From Pseudomonadota bacterium (GTDB lineage: Bacteria > Pseudomonadota > Alphaproteobacteria > Sphingomonadales > Sphingomonadaceae): a DNA stretch of 21,736 bases. Of the stretch, positions 12,539 through 19,465 are shown piece after piece. The position numbers were made by a program, and so were the translations under genes. The stretch covers positions 1 through 21,736 of the forward strand of contig JAEZHP010000155.1 in assembly GCA_023416515.1 (NCBI GenBank), written 5' to 3'. Position 1 is the first letter of the stretch. Every line of letters begins with the position of its first letter. The notes beneath the pieces were generated by a model. It was not told the DNA's origin, did not search any database, and was given only the letters and a program-made list of their open reading frames with translations.

Positions 12539-15503
12539 TCACCATCTCCCCGCAGCGGCCGCACAGGCCCTCGTCTTCCTTCACCTCCGGCAGGTGCCGC
12601 CAGCAGCGCCCGCATTTGGCGAAGTCCGTCCGCTCGACATCGACCGTATCGCTTTGGTTTCCAGCGACTTCGGCGACGATGAAGAGCTCCGGCAGGTCTG
12701 TTCGAGGCTGAGCGAGGACGTCAAGCTGCGACTCCGGAATCAGGACTCGCGCCTCGTTGCTCGAGCGGATCACCTTCTCACGGCGAAGCGGCTCGATCGC
12801 TTCGGTCACGCGCTGGCGGGTCGCCAGCGTGAGGTCGAAGGCGGCGGCGAGCGCGTCGTCGCGCCAGTCGCTGTCGATCTCCGGCCATTCGAGCAGGTGC
12901 ACCGAGCCCTGGCCGTCGAACCGCGTTCTCCACACTTCCTCGGTCGTGAAGCTGAGGATCGGCGCCATCCAGCGCACCAGAGCGTGGAAGACGGTGTCGA
13001 GAACCGTGCGGTAGGCGCGGCGTTTCGCCGTGCCCTGCGGCGCGTTCGGGCCGACCTCGCAATAGAGGACGTCCTTGCGCACGTCGAAGAAGAAGGCGCT
13101 GAGGTCGTCATTGGCGAAGGCCATGATCGCGCGGGTGTAGCGGTTGAACTCATAGTCCGTCGCGGCCTGGCGAAGCTCGGTGTCGAGCAGAGCGAGGCGG
13201 TGGAGGACCCAGCGTTCGAGTTCCGGCATCTCAGTGACCGGCACCTTCTCGGCATCGCTGAAGCCGTCGAGGGCGCCGAGCAGGTAGCGGAAGGTGTTGC
13301 GCAGCTTGCGGTAGGCGTCGGTCGTGCCGGCGAGGATCTCCTTGCCGATGCGCACGTCCTCGAAATAGTCGGTCGAGGCGACCCACAGGCGAAGGATGTC
13401 GGCGCCGCTCTCGTCCATCACCTTCAACGGATCGACGGTGTTGCCGAGGCTCTTCGACATCTTCTTGCCCTGCGGATCGAGGGCGAAGCCGTGGGTGAGG
13501 ACCTCGTCATAGGGCGCCCGGCCGCGGGTGCCGGCGCTTTCGAGAAGCGACGACTGGAACCAGCCGCGATGCTGGTCGGAGCCTTCGAGATAAAGGTTGG
13601 CGCGGACGCCCTCGCCGTAGCGCTGCTCGATGGTGAAGACGTGGGTCGAGCCCGAATCGAACCACACGTCGAGGATGTCGTTCTGCGGTTCGTAGTCGGC
13701 GGCGTCATAATTCGTGCCGAGCAATTGCTGGTGGTCGGCCGAGAACCAGGCGTCGGCGCCGCCTTCGCGGAAGGCCGCGACGATTCGGGCGTTGACCTCC
13801 GGATCGCGGAGGTAATCGCCGCTCTTGCGGTGGACGTAGAGCGCGATCGGAACGCCCCAGGCGCGCTGGCGGCTGATCACCCAGTCCGGGCGGCCCTCGA
13901 CCATCGCGGAGATGCGGTTCTTCGACTTCTCCGGAACCCAGCGCGTACGCTCGATCGCGTCGAGAGCGAGATTGCGAAGAGTTGGGCCGTTATGCCCAGC
14001 CGGACTTGCTCCAGACTCACCCCCGCTCCGACTTGCCTGAGCTTGTCGAAGGCCATTCCTTCCTTCTTCTCCGTTATCGGAAGAGAAGGAGAGGGCTTCG
14101 ACAGGCTCAGCCAAGCCGGGATTGGTTTCCTCCCCGATCGCCCGGTCCATCGGGATGAACCATTGGGGGGTGCAGCGGTAGATGACCTTGGCCTTCGACC
14201 GCCAGCTGTGCGGGTAGGAATGGCGGAAGTCGTCGGAGGCGGCGAGTAGGGCGCCGGCTTCGCGCAGGTCCGAGCAGATCGGGCCGTCGGAGGCGTTGAA
14301 CTTGGCGTTGATGACGCTGCCCTGGCCGCCGAGCCATTCCCAGTCGGAGCGGTAGCGGCCCGCGTCGTCGACAGCGAAGACGGGGCCGATTCCGGCCGCC
14401 TTGCAGACCTCGAAATCCTCCTCGCCATGGTCCGGCGCCATGTGGACGAGGCCGGTGCCGGCGTCGGTGGTGACATGCTCGCCGGGGAGGAAGGGGCGGG
14501 GCCGCGCGAAGAAGCCGCCGATGTCGTGCATCGGGTGGCGGGCGATGCTTCCGTTGAGATCTGAGCCTTTGCCCGACCAGTTTTCGAAGAAGCTAGTAAA
14601 GCCCATTCGAGCCTTAGCAGCATCGATCAGCTCTCTGGCCAGCAGGAGCCTTTTTCCAGTTATCGCCTCGGCATTGTCAAACGAGGCGTCACTCAATGAT
14701 CTGTCATAGCTCGGCGTTAGGACGACGTATTCGACTTCTTCGCCATAGGCGATCGCCTGGTTCACGGGGATCGTCCAAGGCGTCGTCGTCCAGATCACCG
14801 CGTGGGCGCCGACCAGCTCGGGGATCGGGCTCTCGACGATCTCGAAGCCGACGTCGATCTGCGTGGACGTAATGTCCTCATATTCTACTTCGGCGTCGGC
14901 AAGCGCGGTCTTCTCGACCGGGCTCCACATGACCGGCTTGGCGCCGCGGTAGAGCTGGCCGCTCTCGGCGAACTTCAGGAGCTCGCCGACGATTGCGGCC
15001 TCGGCGCCGAAGTTCATGGTGAGATAGGGGTCGTCCCACTCGCCCATCACGCCGAGGCGCTGGAACTGCTCGCGCTGAACCCCGACCCATTTGTCGGCAT
15101 AGGCGCGGCATTCGGCGCGGAACTGGGCCTTGGGGACCTGGTCCTTGTCGAGCTTCTGCTTGCGATAGGCCTCCTCGACCTTCCACTCGATCGGAAGACC
15201 GTGGCAGTCCCAGCCGGGAACGTAGGGCGAGTCCTTGCCCATCAGCGACTGTGAGCGGACGACGATGTCCTTGAGGACCTTGTTCATCGCATGGCCCATG
15301 TGGATGTCGCCATTGGCGTAGGGCGGGCCATCGTGGAGGATGAAGCGCTCGCGGCCGGCGCGGGCCTTGCGCAGCTGGCCGTACAGGTCCTCCTCGCGCC
15401 AGCGCGCCAGAATTGCCGGCTCCTTGCTCGAGAGGCCGGCCTTCATTGGGAAATCGGTCGTCGGCAGGAAAACGGTGTCCCGCCAGTCTTTCTTATCGGA
15501 CAT
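12531..15503 (-). CDS. ileS: Isoleucyl-tRNA synthetase, with a palindromic-repeat insertion in frame
   Basis: Charges tRNA-Ile with isoleucine and edits misactivated valine. The 990-residue class I synthetase has HMGH at 68-71 (PPYANGDIHMGHAMNK), an editing domain (CP1; WTTTPWTIPVN within it), KMSKS at 681-685 and a C-terminal zinc knuckle with Cys964, Cys967, Cys981 and Cys984. Residues 464-491 are encoded by an inverted repeat (14031-14116); the flanks, WFIPMDRAIGEE on one side and LRNLALDAIERTRWVP on the other, are normal family sequence, so the gene appears to tolerate an added loop before the second half of the catalytic core. Codons ~268-308, inside the editing domain, are encoded by a stretch of only about 50% GC. 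The start ATG 15503 gives the usual N-terminus (WRDTVFLPTTDFPMKAGL). Confidence 0.96.
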   Translation of the reverse strand: MSDKKDWRDTVFLPTTDFPMKAGLSSKEPAILARWREEDLYGQLRKARAGRERFILHDGPPYANGDIHMGHAMNKVLKDIVVRSQSLMGKDSPYVPGWDCHGLPIEWKVEEAYRKQKLDKDQVPKAQFRAECRAYADKWVGVQREQFQRLGVMGEWDDPYLTMNFGAEAAIVGELLKFAESGQLYRGAKPVMWSPVEKTALADAEVEYEDITSTQIDVGFEIVESPIPELVGAHAVIWTTTPWTIPVNQAIAYGEEVEYVVLTPSYDRSLSDASFDNAEAITGKRLLLARELIDAAKARMGFTSFFENWSGKGSDLNGSIARHPMHDIGGFFARPRPFLPGEHVTTDAGTGLVHMAPDHGEEDFEVCKAAGIGPVFAVDDAGRYRSDWEWLGGQGSVINAKFNASDGPICSDLREAGALLAASDDFRHSYPHSWRSKAKVIYRCTPQWFIPMDRAIGEETNPGLAEPVEALSFSSDNGEEGRNGLRQAQASRSGGESGASPAGHNGPTLRNLALDAIERTRWVPEKSKNRISAMVEGRPDWVISRQRAWGVPIALYVHRKSGDYLRDPEVNARIVAAFREGGADAWFSADHQQLLGTNYDAADYEPQNDILDVWFDSGSTHVFTIEQRYGEGVRANLYLEGSDQHRGWFQSSLLESAGTRGRAPYDEVLTHGFALDPQGKKMSKSLGNTVDPLKVMDESGADILRLWVASTDYFEDVRIGKEILAGTTDAYRKLRNTFRYLLGALDGFSDAEKVPVTEMPELERWVLHRLALLDTELRQAATDYEFNRYTRAIMAFANDDLSAFFFDVRKDVLYCEVGPNAPQGTAKRRAYRTVLDTVFHALVRWMAPILSFTTEEVWRTRFDGQGSVHLLEWPEIDSDWRDDALAAAFDLTLATRQRVTEAIEPLRREKVIRSSNEARVLIPESQLDVLAQPRTDLPELFIVAEVAGNQSDTVDVERTDFAKCGRCWRHLPEVKEDEGLCGRCGEMVNG
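14031..14116. repeat. Palindromic sphingomonad-type repeat inside ileS
   Basis: Left arm CTTGCCTGAGCTTGTCGAAG (14032-14051) matches the reverse complement of the right arm CTTCGACAGGCTCAGCCAAG (14096-14115) with 18 of 20 bases paired. A second imperfect pairing between the arms (CCTTCTTCTCCG against CGGAAGAGAAGG, loop TTAT) extends the structure, so the whole ~86 bases can fold into one long hairpin. The TGTCGAAG...CTTCGACA pattern is an abundant, normally intergenic element in sphingomonads as I recall it. It is read in frame as part of ileS. Confidence 0.8.
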
Positions 15504-15720
15504 CAGCGCGCGCTTAGCGGGCTAGGGAAGCGAAGGAAACACCCGAGCCGTTGGGCGGTCCGCCTATGGTGAAGTTCATGAAGTTCACTGTCTGGCGACA
15601 AAATCGTGAACTTCGAGCGGAGGTGTGCGCGGCCGCCGGAGGGTCTGGTGCGTATTTGGTTCGTTAACACGGGAGAGTATGAACCAGATGAAATCCTATT
15701 TTGCAAGGGGTAGCGGAGGA
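15504..15720. other. Non-coding region upstream of ileS with short repeats and a candidate promoter
   Basis: No convincing gene lies here; together with the repeat block that follows it is the only stretch over 300 bases without a gene. TGAAGTTCA occurs twice in tandem (15570-15578, 15579-15587), and GAAGTTCAC (15580-15588) faces GTGAACTTC (15606-15614) as a perfect inverted repeat. On the minus strand TTGCAA (15701-15706) and CATACT (15676-15681), 19 bases apart, are a weak sigma-70-like pair that would give ileS a leader of about 165 bases. The leader carries no recognisable riboswitch. Confidence 0.4.
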
Positions 15721-15868
15721 AACTCCCCTCCCTGGAAGGGAGGGGTCGGGGGTGGGTGCGCGCGTCTGCGCGCCAGAGACTCCTCTCACCGAGGTTTGCA
15801 GCGCTTCAGGGGCATCGAGCCCCTTCAGCGCTACCCACCCCTAGCCCCTCCCTTGCAGGGAGGGGGAT
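15721..15868. repeat. Large inverted-repeat element between ileS and ribF, reaching into ribF
   Basis: Arm 15725-15757 starts CCCCTCCCTGGAAGGGAGGG and ends GGGGTGGGT; arm 15833-15865 is its reverse complement with about four mismatches in 33. Each arm holds its own CCCCTCCCT/AAGGGAGGGG hairpin, so the unit is a pair of REP-like hairpins in mirror orientation. The middle contains GGGGCATCGAGCCCC (15809-15823). The right arm runs through the ribF stop and supplies its last codons. Confidence 0.8.
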
Positions 15869-16788
15869 GCCAGCACCCGACGCGCGGCGGCTTCGTCCGC
15901 CTGCATTTGCTCCTTGAGGGCTTCGAGGTCGTCGAACTTCATCTCCGGGCGCAAATAGGCGTGGAGCTCGACCTCGATGCGGCGGCCGTAGAGGTCGCCG
16001 GACCAGTCGAAGAAATAGGGTTCGAGAAGCTCCTTGGGCGGGTCGAAGGTCGGGCGGACTCCGAGGTTGGCCACTCCATCGACGATCTCGCCATCGGGGA
16101 GGCGGCCACGGACCGCGTAGATGCCGAAGCGCGGGCGGAGATATTTGCCGAGGGACAGGTTGGCCGTGGGGTAGCCGAGCTCGCGGCCTCGCTTGTCGCC
16201 ATGCTCGACGATCCCCTCGATCGCGAACGGGCGGGTGAGGAGGCGGGTGGCGGTGGCGAGGTCGCCGTCGCGAAGGGCATCGCGAATCCGGCTCGACGAG
16301 ACCGGCTCGCCGTCCTCCTCGACCGGGCCGACCGAATCGACGCTCATCCCGTGGGCTGGGGCAAGAGCGCGGAGGACTTCGACATTGCCGCCGCGGCGGT
16401 TGCCGAACGTGAAGTCCTCGCCGGTGACGACTCCCGCCGCGCCGATGCGGCCGGCGAGCCAGTCGGCGACGAAATCCTCAGCGGTGACCGAGGCGAGGGC
16501 GGCGTCGAAGCTGAAGACCAGCATGGCGTCGGCGCCTGCTTCGGCGAACAGGCGCTCGCGCTGGCCGAGAGTGGTCAGGCGGAAGGGCGGAAGGTCTGGC
16601 TTGAAATGGCGGACGGGGTGGGGATCGAAGGTCGCGACCAGAGCCGGGCGCCCCTCGGCGCGCGCGCGCTCGACGGCTCGGCCGACCACCGCCTGGTGGC
16701 CGCGGTGAAAGCCGTCGAAATTGCCAAGCGCGACGATGCCGTTGCGATATGCGTCAGGAACCGCCGAGCCCCCGTCCAGGCGCTCCAT
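15841..16788 (-). CDS. ribF: Bifunctional riboflavin kinase / FAD synthetase
   Basis: Makes FMN from riboflavin and then FAD from FMN. The 315-residue protein has an N-terminal nucleotidyltransferase domain with LGNFDGFHRGH (21-31; His28 and His31 form HxGH) and VSSSRIRDAL at 163-172. The C-terminal riboflavin kinase domain has ELGYPTANL (203-211; PTAN binds Mg-ATP) and ANLGVRPTF. The last eight residues, SPSLQGRG, and the stop are encoded by the right arm of the adjacent repeat element, so the native C-terminus was probably overwritten or extended by it. ATG 16788 gives the usual short lead before the first strand; no strong ribosome binding site is seen. Its products serve the flavoenzymes encoded nearby, as well as the rest of the cell. 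Confidence 0.95.
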   Translation of the reverse strand: MERLDGGSAVPDAYRNGIVALGNFDGFHRGHQAVVGRAVERARAEGRPALVATFDPHPVRHFKPDLPPFRLTTLGQRERLFAEAGADAMLVFSFDAALASVTAEDFVADWLAGRIGAAGVVTGEDFTFGNRRGGNVEVLRALAPAHGMSVDSVGPVEEDGEPVSSSRIRDALRDGDLATATRLLTRPFAIEGIVEHGDKRGRELGYPTANLSLGKYLRPRFGIYAVRGRLPDGEIVDGVANLGVRPTFDPPKELLEPYFFDWSGDLYGRRIEVELHAYLRPEMKFDDLEALKEQMQADEAAARRVLASPSLQGRG

Positions 16789-16798
16789 GGTGGCGCGC

Positions 16799-17009
16799 TA
16801 TAGGGGAGGGGGATTGGAGCAACAATCCTCCCTTCGCCGCCATTCCACCGGCGCAGGTGCGCCGGCGGAGCCTTGAAGGCGGCTTCGCCCGGTACGGGGA
16901 GGGGGACCATGCGCCGCAGGCGGATGGTGGAGGGGGCTGTGAGACCCGCGTGGGTGGAGGGCCCCCTCCGTCAGCGCTTCGCGCTGCCACCTCCCCGCGC
17001 CGGGGAGGA
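16799..17009. repeat. Composite repeat block between folA and ribF
   Basis: No gene is seen here. Module one (16889-16936) contains ACCAT (16906-16910)/ATGGT (16924-16928) with inner CGCC/GGCG. Module two (16961-17009) contains CAGCGCTTCGCGCTG (16972-16986) followed by CTCCCC...GGGGAG. Both carry G- or C-runs (GGGGAGGGGGACC and CCCCCTCCGTCAG) that I recall as dispersed repeats in alphaproteobacteria. Module two ends exactly at the folA stop, and could act as its terminator. Confidence 0.65.
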
Positions 17010-17510
17010 TCAGATCCGTTCCAGCCTGACGAAGCTGTAGGCGGGGCGGCGGTCCTCCGCTTCGTGGTCGACTCGGGATTCCTCGCGCCATACGGCTGGG
17101 TCGAATTGCGGGAGGACGGTGTCGCCTTCGATGTCGCCATGGATTTCGGTGAGCTCGATCGCGTGAGCCAGAGGCTCGAACAAGGCGAAGATCTCGGCGC
17201 CGCCGATCACCGAGATGAATTCCATGGCGGCGGCTCGGATCGCTCCCTCGACGTCGTGGGCCACAACCGCTCCCTCGGCCGACCAGCCGCGGTCGCGGGT
17301 GAGGACGATGTGGCGGCGGGCGGGGAGGAGGCCGGGGAGGCTGTCGAAGGTCCGCCGGCCCATGATCATCGGCGTGCCCATCGTCACTTCCTTGAAGTGG
17401 CGAAGGTCGGCCGGAAGGTGCCAGGGCAGCTTGCCGTCCTTGCCGATGACTCCGTTGTCGGCGCGGGCGACGACGAGGGTGATTTCAGGGGCGGGGTTCT
17501 GGTCGGTCAC
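17010..17510 (-). CDS. folA: Dihydrofolate reductase
   Basis: Reduces dihydrofolate to tetrahydrofolate with NADPH and is the trimethoprim target. The 166-residue length is normal. Motifs: ARADNGVIGKDGKLPWHLPADL at the N-terminus, where Asp35 is the catalytic acid; MIMGRRTFDSLPG at 48-60, with the NADP-binding Arg/Thr; and SVIGGAEIF at 100-108, the Gly-Gly NADP site. The start is GTG at 17510, lying 26 bases inside the 3' end of the sigma-factor gene in another frame, so the two are coupled. The C-terminus (YSFVRLERI) is intact. A repeat block begins immediately after the stop. Confidence 0.95.
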   Translation of the reverse strand: MTDQNPAPEITLVVARADNGVIGKDGKLPWHLPADLRHFKEVTMGTPMIMGRRTFDSLPGLLPARRHIVLTRDRGWSAEGAVVAHDVEGAIRAAAMEFISVIGGAEIFALFEPLAHAIELTEIHGDIEGDTVLPQFDPAVWREESRVDHEAEDRRPAYSFVRLERI

Positions 17511-18225
17511 CCGGCGGTGATGCCCGCTCGCCCGCGGCGCCGCAACAGAAGGCGTTCACCACCCGCTGCGTGATCGCCTCGCAATCGGCGCCGGCGAAGG
17601 GGAATGTGCCGGACAGCGCCGCCTTCACCTCGGGAGCCAGCGCTTCCTGGAGGCGGCGGCGCGCGCGCAGGTGGCGGGTCTTCACCGTGGCAGGGACGAG
17701 GCCGAGCGATTCGGCGGTCTCCTCGACGCTCAGGCCCTCGATCTCGCGGAGCACGAAGACGGTCCTGAACGGCCCGGGGAGCTGAGCGATCGACTCCTCG
17801 AGAAGGCGTCGGATCTGGCCGCGGGCGAGATCGGCATCGGGCGCGTTGCCGCTCATCGATCCACGCATGAGCTTCTCCCGGTAATCGTCGAGCATCGTGA
17901 CTGAGGAATTGTCGAGGTTGCGGCGGCGGCGGCGGGCGGCGCGGTCGCGGGCGAGGGCCTCGTTGATGGCGATCCGGGTCAGCCAGGTGGAGAGTGACGA
18001 GCGGCCCTCGAAGCCGGCGATGTTGGCAAAGCCCTTGAGATAGGCGCTCTGGACGGCGTCCTCGGCCTCGGAGCGGTTCTTGAGGATCGACCAGGCGGCG
18101 CGGAACAGGCGCTGGTTGTTGCGGCCGGTGACGAGGCGAACCGCCTCGGGGTCGCGGGCGGCGACCAGGCGGGCGAGGGCGGGATCGTCGAGGCGCTCGT
18201 AATCGGGCTTTGGCTGGGCGGCCAT
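17485..18225 (-). CDS. ECF-type sigma-70 family RNA polymerase sigma factor
   Basis: Redirects RNA polymerase to a subset of promoters. The product is 246 residues. Region 2 covers ~38-100 (LFRAAWSILKNRSEAEDAVQ, then WLTRIAINEALARDR) and region 4 covers ~142-195 (IAQLPGPFRTVFVLREIEGL, then TAESLGLVPATVKTRHLRAR). Region 3 is replaced by a short linker, as in ECF factors. A C-terminal extension of about 45 residues holds Cys215, Cys227 and Cys228 and a Pro-rich tail. ATG 18225 is one base past the folE stop, with GGAGGAG about eight bases upstream. No anti-sigma gene is adjacent: both neighbours are folate enzymes. Whether it controls them or only shares their transcript is unknown. Confidence 0.92.
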   Translation of the reverse strand: MAAQPKPDYERLDDPALARLVAARDPEAVRLVTGRNNQRLFRAAWSILKNRSEAEDAVQSAYLKGFANIAGFEGRSSLSTWLTRIAINEALARDRAARRRRRNLDNSSVTMLDDYREKLMRGSMSGNAPDADLARGQIRRLLEESIAQLPGPFRTVFVLREIEGLSVEETAESLGLVPATVKTRHLRARRRLQEALAPEVKAALSGTFPFAGADCEAITQRVVNAFCCGAAGERASPPGDRPEPRP

Positions 18226-18226
18226 G

Positions 18227-18871
18227 TCACGCTCCTCCGAATCCGGCGATCGAGCCCATCAGCTCGCGGCGAAGCTCCGGGTCCGACTTGAAGTCGCCGA
18301 GCCACGCCTTGGTGACCATCGCGACTCCGTGCTGGTTGACTCCGCGCGTGGACATGCAGCCGTGGCTGGCCTCGATGATCACCGCGACTCCGGTCGGGCG
18401 CAACACCTCGTTGAGGGTGCGGGCGATCTGGTTGGTGAGTCGTTCCTGGAGCTGCAGGCGGCGGGCATAGGCGTCGACGAGTCGGGCGAGCTTGGAGATC
18501 CCGACGACCCGGCCGGCGGGGCGGTAAGCGACATGGGCCCGGCCGGTGATCGGGGCGAGATGATGCTCGCAGGTCGAGACGAGCGGGATGTCCTTGAGGA
18601 GGACGGTCTCGTCATAATCCTCGGCCTCCGAGAAGACCCGCTCGAGGAGGGCGGCTGGGTCGACGGCATAGCCCGCGAACCACTCGCCATAGGCCCGGGC
18701 GACCCGGGCGGGGGTGTCGGCGAGGCCCTCGCGAGCGGGGTCGTCGCCGGTGGCGGCGATGAGGGTGCGCACCGCGCGCTCGACCTCGAAGCGGCTCGGC
18801 CGGCGCGGAGCGGTCCCTTGGGGGAAGGTCTCGATCGCCGGAGCGAGGTCTTGGCAGGCACATAATTCCAC
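18227..18871 (-). CDS. folE: GTP cyclohydrolase I (FolE type)
   Basis: Converts GTP to 7,8-dihydroneopterin triphosphate, the entry step for folate and, through QueD, for queuosine. The 214-residue protein carries the zinc ligands Cys101, His104 (VSTCEHHLAPI) and Cys172 (SHGCMSTRGV), with catalytic His103 and His170 as in the E. coli enzyme; this is the zinc-dependent type IA. GISKLARLVDAYARRLQLQE is the family signature. The start is a GTG at 18871 with GAGGGAG about eight bases upstream; the first ~25 residues, including two cysteines, are not conserved in the family as I know it. It leads a compact folE-sigma-folA cluster. Confidence 0.95.
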   Translation of the reverse strand: MELCACQDLAPAIETFPQGTAPRRPSRFEVERAVRTLIAATGDDPAREGLADTPARVARAYGEWFAGYAVDPAALLERVFSEAEDYDETVLLKDIPLVSTCEHHLAPITGRAHVAYRPAGRVVGISKLARLVDAYARRLQLQERLTNQIARTLNEVLRPTGVAVIIEASHGCMSTRGVNQHGVAMVTKAWLGDFKSDPELRRELMGSIAGFGGA

Positions 18872-18928
18872 GGGCGCTCTCCCTCTTGCCAGGCATTGGA
18901 TGGCGGCAAGCGGCTGAGGTTCCCGGGA

Positions 18929-19465
18929 TTATTCGGAGGCTGGATAATGGAGGCCGTCGGGGTGGTGCACGGCGGCCGGAGTCAGCTTGGCGGGATTGAC
19001 CCGGGAATCGCCCATCAGGTGGAAGACCTCGCGGCCGGAATCGAGGAGATAGTCGGCGACGATTCGGCGATGGCAGCGCCACCATACCGATTCGGCGCAC
19101 ATGATCGCGGTCCGGCGGTCGCGGGAGACGTCCTGGAGCTGGGCGAGGCCGGCGCGATATTCGTCCGAGAGCGCGTAATCGGCGTAATTGTGGAAGCTCT
19201 GGTTGGTCCAGTAGCCGTTGACCTCCGGCGCGACGTCGCGCTGCTTGCCGCGAAGGCCGCCAAGCTCCTCGATGCGCAGGTGGCCGATCTGCCAGGGGGC
19301 GAGCTGGTCGGCGAGCGCATCGAGATTATAGTCCGGGTTGCGGCGCGAGCGCGGAACCGTCCGGATGTCGACAACGAGCTGAACCGCGCCTGCGCGAAGC
19401 AGCTCGACGAATTCCGGGATCGTGCGGGTCGAGTGGCCGACGGTGAAGATGGGTAGATCGGTCAT
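18929..19465 (-). CDS. DUF488 family protein
   Basis: The product is 178 residues. It shows the DUF488 motifs: FTVGHSTRTIPEFVELL at the N-terminus, VDIRTVPRSRRNPDYN at 32-47, and MCAESVWWRCHRRIVADYLL towards the C-terminus, where two cysteines and several basic residues sit close together. The family's biochemical activity is not known to me; the conserved His, Asp, Arg and Cys residues suggest an enzyme. ATG 19465 overlaps the stop of the UDG-like gene by four bases (ATGA), so both are made from one message. folE follows 57 bases downstream. Confidence 0.88.
   Translation of the reverse strand: MTDLPIFTVGHSTRTIPEFVELLRAGAVQLVVDIRTVPRSRRNPDYNLDALADQLAPWQIGHLRIEELGGLRGKQRDVAPEVNGYWTNQSFHNYADYALSDEYRAGLAQLQDVSRDRRTAIMCAESVWWRCHRRIVADYLLDSGREVFHLMGDSRVNPAKLTPAAVHHPDGLHYPASE

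Noticed and set aside
12594..14249. Plus-strand open frame of about 550 codons opposite ileS
   Set aside because: Antisense shadow; ileS on the other strand has the complete set of synthetase motifs.
15574..15586. Possible alphaproteobacterial SOS (LexA) box, GTTC...GTTC
   Set aside because: The spacing between the two GTTC words is five bases, while the alphaproteobacterial LexA box needs seven.
15504..15720. T-box or other amino-acid-sensing leader for ileS
   Set aside because: No T-box core sequence or terminator/antiterminator pair is visible, and T-boxes are not expected in this group.
15625..16803. Long plus-strand open frame of about 390 codons over ribF
   Set aside because: It is the shadow of ribF in GC-rich DNA, begins in the non-coding repeat region and has no family-like sequence; the minus-strand ribF has complete motifs.
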